DNA of 25,472 nucleotides from positions 1 through 25,472 of IMG/VR virus record IMGVR_UViG_3300030099_002396. One strand, given 5' to 3'. The first letter of the stretch is position 1; each line of letters begins with the position of its first letter. Below are positions 24,747 to 25,472 of this stretch, in pieces. The stretch comes from a virus. The translations under genes were made by a program, and so were the position numbers. The notes below the pieces were generated by a model. The model ran no database searches, was not told the DNA's origin, and saw nothing but the letters and a program-made list of their open reading frames with translations.

Positions 24747-24768
24747 GAAGAAACGTGGCAAAAGATAG
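24640..24768 (+). CDS. Very basic 42-residue protein, overlapping gene
   Basis: ATG at 24640 to TAG at 24766-24768, read in a different frame from the HTH gene over 107 bases and overlapping the next start by 14 bases. GGAGG lies at 24626-24630. The peptide is extremely Lys/Arg-rich: it starts MPVKKYKSGYKVSG, continues KTKKPMTKKKAVKQQKA and ends ARKKRGKR. Such short basic proteins commonly accompany DUF5872-type genes in aquatic viruses, as far as I recall. Nucleic-acid binding is the obvious guess. Confidence 0.72.
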   Translation: MPVKKYKSGYKVSGTKTKKPMTKKKAVKQQKAIYARKKRGKR

Positions 24769-25087
24769 CTGTTACAAGAAGGTCAAGAAGTCTTACAAGA
24801 AGTTCCCAAGTGCACGTGCAAGTCAGGCCATAGCCAAGTGTCGAAAGGGTAAAGGAAAGGTACGCAAAACAAAAGCCGGAACATCCTTGAAACGTTGGGA
24901 AAAGGAGAAGTGGGTAGATACACGTACAGGAAAATCGTGTGGTGCAAAGACTAACAAGAAACAGTATTGCAGACCTACCAAAAAAGTCTCAAGCAAAACT
25001 CCAAAGACTGCATCACAAATATCTCCAGCGAAGAAGCGAGCCAACATCCGAAGAAAGTCTCAGGGAAAACGAGCCAAGAAAGCGTAG
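24755..25087 (+). CDS. DUF5872-like basic protein
   Basis: 110 residues with a GTG start at 24755. It is rich in Lys and Arg (histone-like composition). Landmarks: ARASQAIAKCRKGKGKV, SLKRWEKEKWVDTRTGKSCG (46-65), KKQYCRPTKKVSSKTPKT and a C-terminal SPAKKRANIRRKSQGKRAKK. The RW.KEKWVD...GK.CG...YCRP..KV..KTPKT pattern is, to my memory, that of DUF5872, found in algal viruses and marine phages with no known function. DNA or RNA binding is plausible. It is the last plus-strand gene; its TAG directly abuts the stop of the convergent gene. Confidence 0.78.
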   Translation: MAKDSCYKKVKKSYKKFPSARASQAIAKCRKGKGKVRKTKAGTSLKRWEKEKWVDTRTGKSCGAKTNKKQYCRPTKKVSSKTPKTASQISPAKKRANIRRKSQGKRAKKA

Positions 25088-25472
25088 CTATAGGTCGGGA
25101 AGGAATGGAGCCTGTTTATAGATTTCAGGTATCTTGGGTTCGAGCATACGTTGTTGGATGACATACAGGTACTGGTCCTCTATGTCTTCACGTGTTGCTA
25201 TCTGATCAACACATCCGATATATCCATGTACAGTAGAGGTCTTCAGGAACTTGACTCCTTCTGCTTTTGCTCTTGGTGCTTTTATTCTATGCATGTACAT
25301 TGACTTGACAGCAGCGACAAACATATCTCCATTGTACCAGTAGTGTCGTCCTGTCGGTATGTCGACGTACACGATATAGTTTGGTACGTATACCAGGTAC
25401 TCTGCATATCCCATGGTAGCTGTCTGTAGTATCTCAGCAAAGAACGTTGGGTATCTATCTCCACAGTTAGCT
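25088..25472 (-). CDS. Gene of unknown function, 5' end beyond the window
   Basis: The minus strand is open from the right edge to a TAG at 25090-25088, giving at least 127 residues. The ATG at 25414 is not a convincing start because it lacks a ribosome-binding site and the frame stays open upstream (residues such as DRYPTFFAEILQTAT), so the gene probably begins outside the window. The visible part is mixed alpha/beta and rich in Tyr (YLVYVPNYIVYVDI, GRHYWYNGDMFVAAV, SMYMHR). No family is recognised. Its strand suggests it belongs to another, possibly early or replication, transcription unit that converges on the lysis genes. Confidence 0.75.
   Translation of the reverse strand, partial: ANCGDRYPTFFAEILQTATMGYAEYLVYVPNYIVYVDIPTGRHYWYNGDMFVAAVKSMYMHRIKAPRAKAEGVKFLKTSTVHGYIGCVDQIATREDIEDQYLYVIQQRMLEPKIPEIYKQAPFLPDL

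Noticed and set aside
1-25472. Integrase, transposase, tRNA, CRISPR array or toxin-antitoxin pair
   Set aside because: Looked for and not seen. The HTH protein next to a small basic protein was considered as an antitoxin pair, but neither resembles a known toxin.

Overview
The window is the virion-structure and lysis half of a lytic-type tailed bacteriophage genome, most likely a short-tailed (podovirus-like) phage. Evidence: an ordered late gene block (RusA nuclease, small and large terminase, portal, scaffold, capsid, adaptor, nozzle/hub, three internal virion proteins, fibre genes, lysis genes), almost no space between genes, many ATGA/TAATG start-stop overlaps, and no sheath, tail tube or conventional tape-measure gene. 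The DNA is AT-rich. Small basic proteins of the DUF5872 type and the 'SFRARHKC...YWACK' type point to an aquatic, probably marine, bacterial host; this is inference from family memory. I saw no integrase, transposase, tRNA, rRNA or CRISPR array.

Layout. Bases 1-512 are essentially non-coding (perhaps the tail of a gene in 1-63). They carry a dense array of dyad repeats: at least six copies of an 18-bp palindrome (consensus ACTGWACA-NN-TGTTCAGT) between 173 and 332, looser copies around it, and a second dyad family (TCTACT-N4-AGTAGR) at 95-156. A weak promoter-like stretch follows. Bases 513-2885 hold RusA, TerS and TerL. Bases 2882-7678 are head genes: portal, a Met-rich protein, scaffold, an overlooked 38-codon ORF, major capsid and cement-like protein, closed by a clear terminator at 7697-7736. 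Bases 7748-13173 hold the tail adaptor, a nozzle/hub protein and three small virion proteins with a similar N-terminal layout. Bases 13183-21525 hold three ejection-type proteins of 257, 554 and 1967 residues, in the same order of increasing size as T7 gp14-gp15-gp16. Bases 21528-23058 hold fibre-related genes, closed by a second terminator at 23072-23104. Bases 23117-25087 are a compact lysis and accessory cassette: a one-helix membrane protein, four highly basic small proteins, a small helical protein, a T7-lysozyme-type amidase and an XRE-like HTH protein. From 25088 to the right edge a gene of unknown function runs on the minus strand, its stop codon abutting the last plus-strand stop.

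Together: TerS/TerL package DNA through the portal into a shell built by scaffold and capsid protein; the adaptor and nozzle form the short tail; the three internal proteins are probably ejected to carry DNA across the envelope; fibre proteins contact the host; the membrane protein and amidase lyse it. The most interesting unexplained elements are the palindrome array upstream of the terminase, the basic-protein cluster woven through the lysis genes, two small ORFs hidden between or under larger genes, and modules that appear to be repeated between neighbouring virion proteins.
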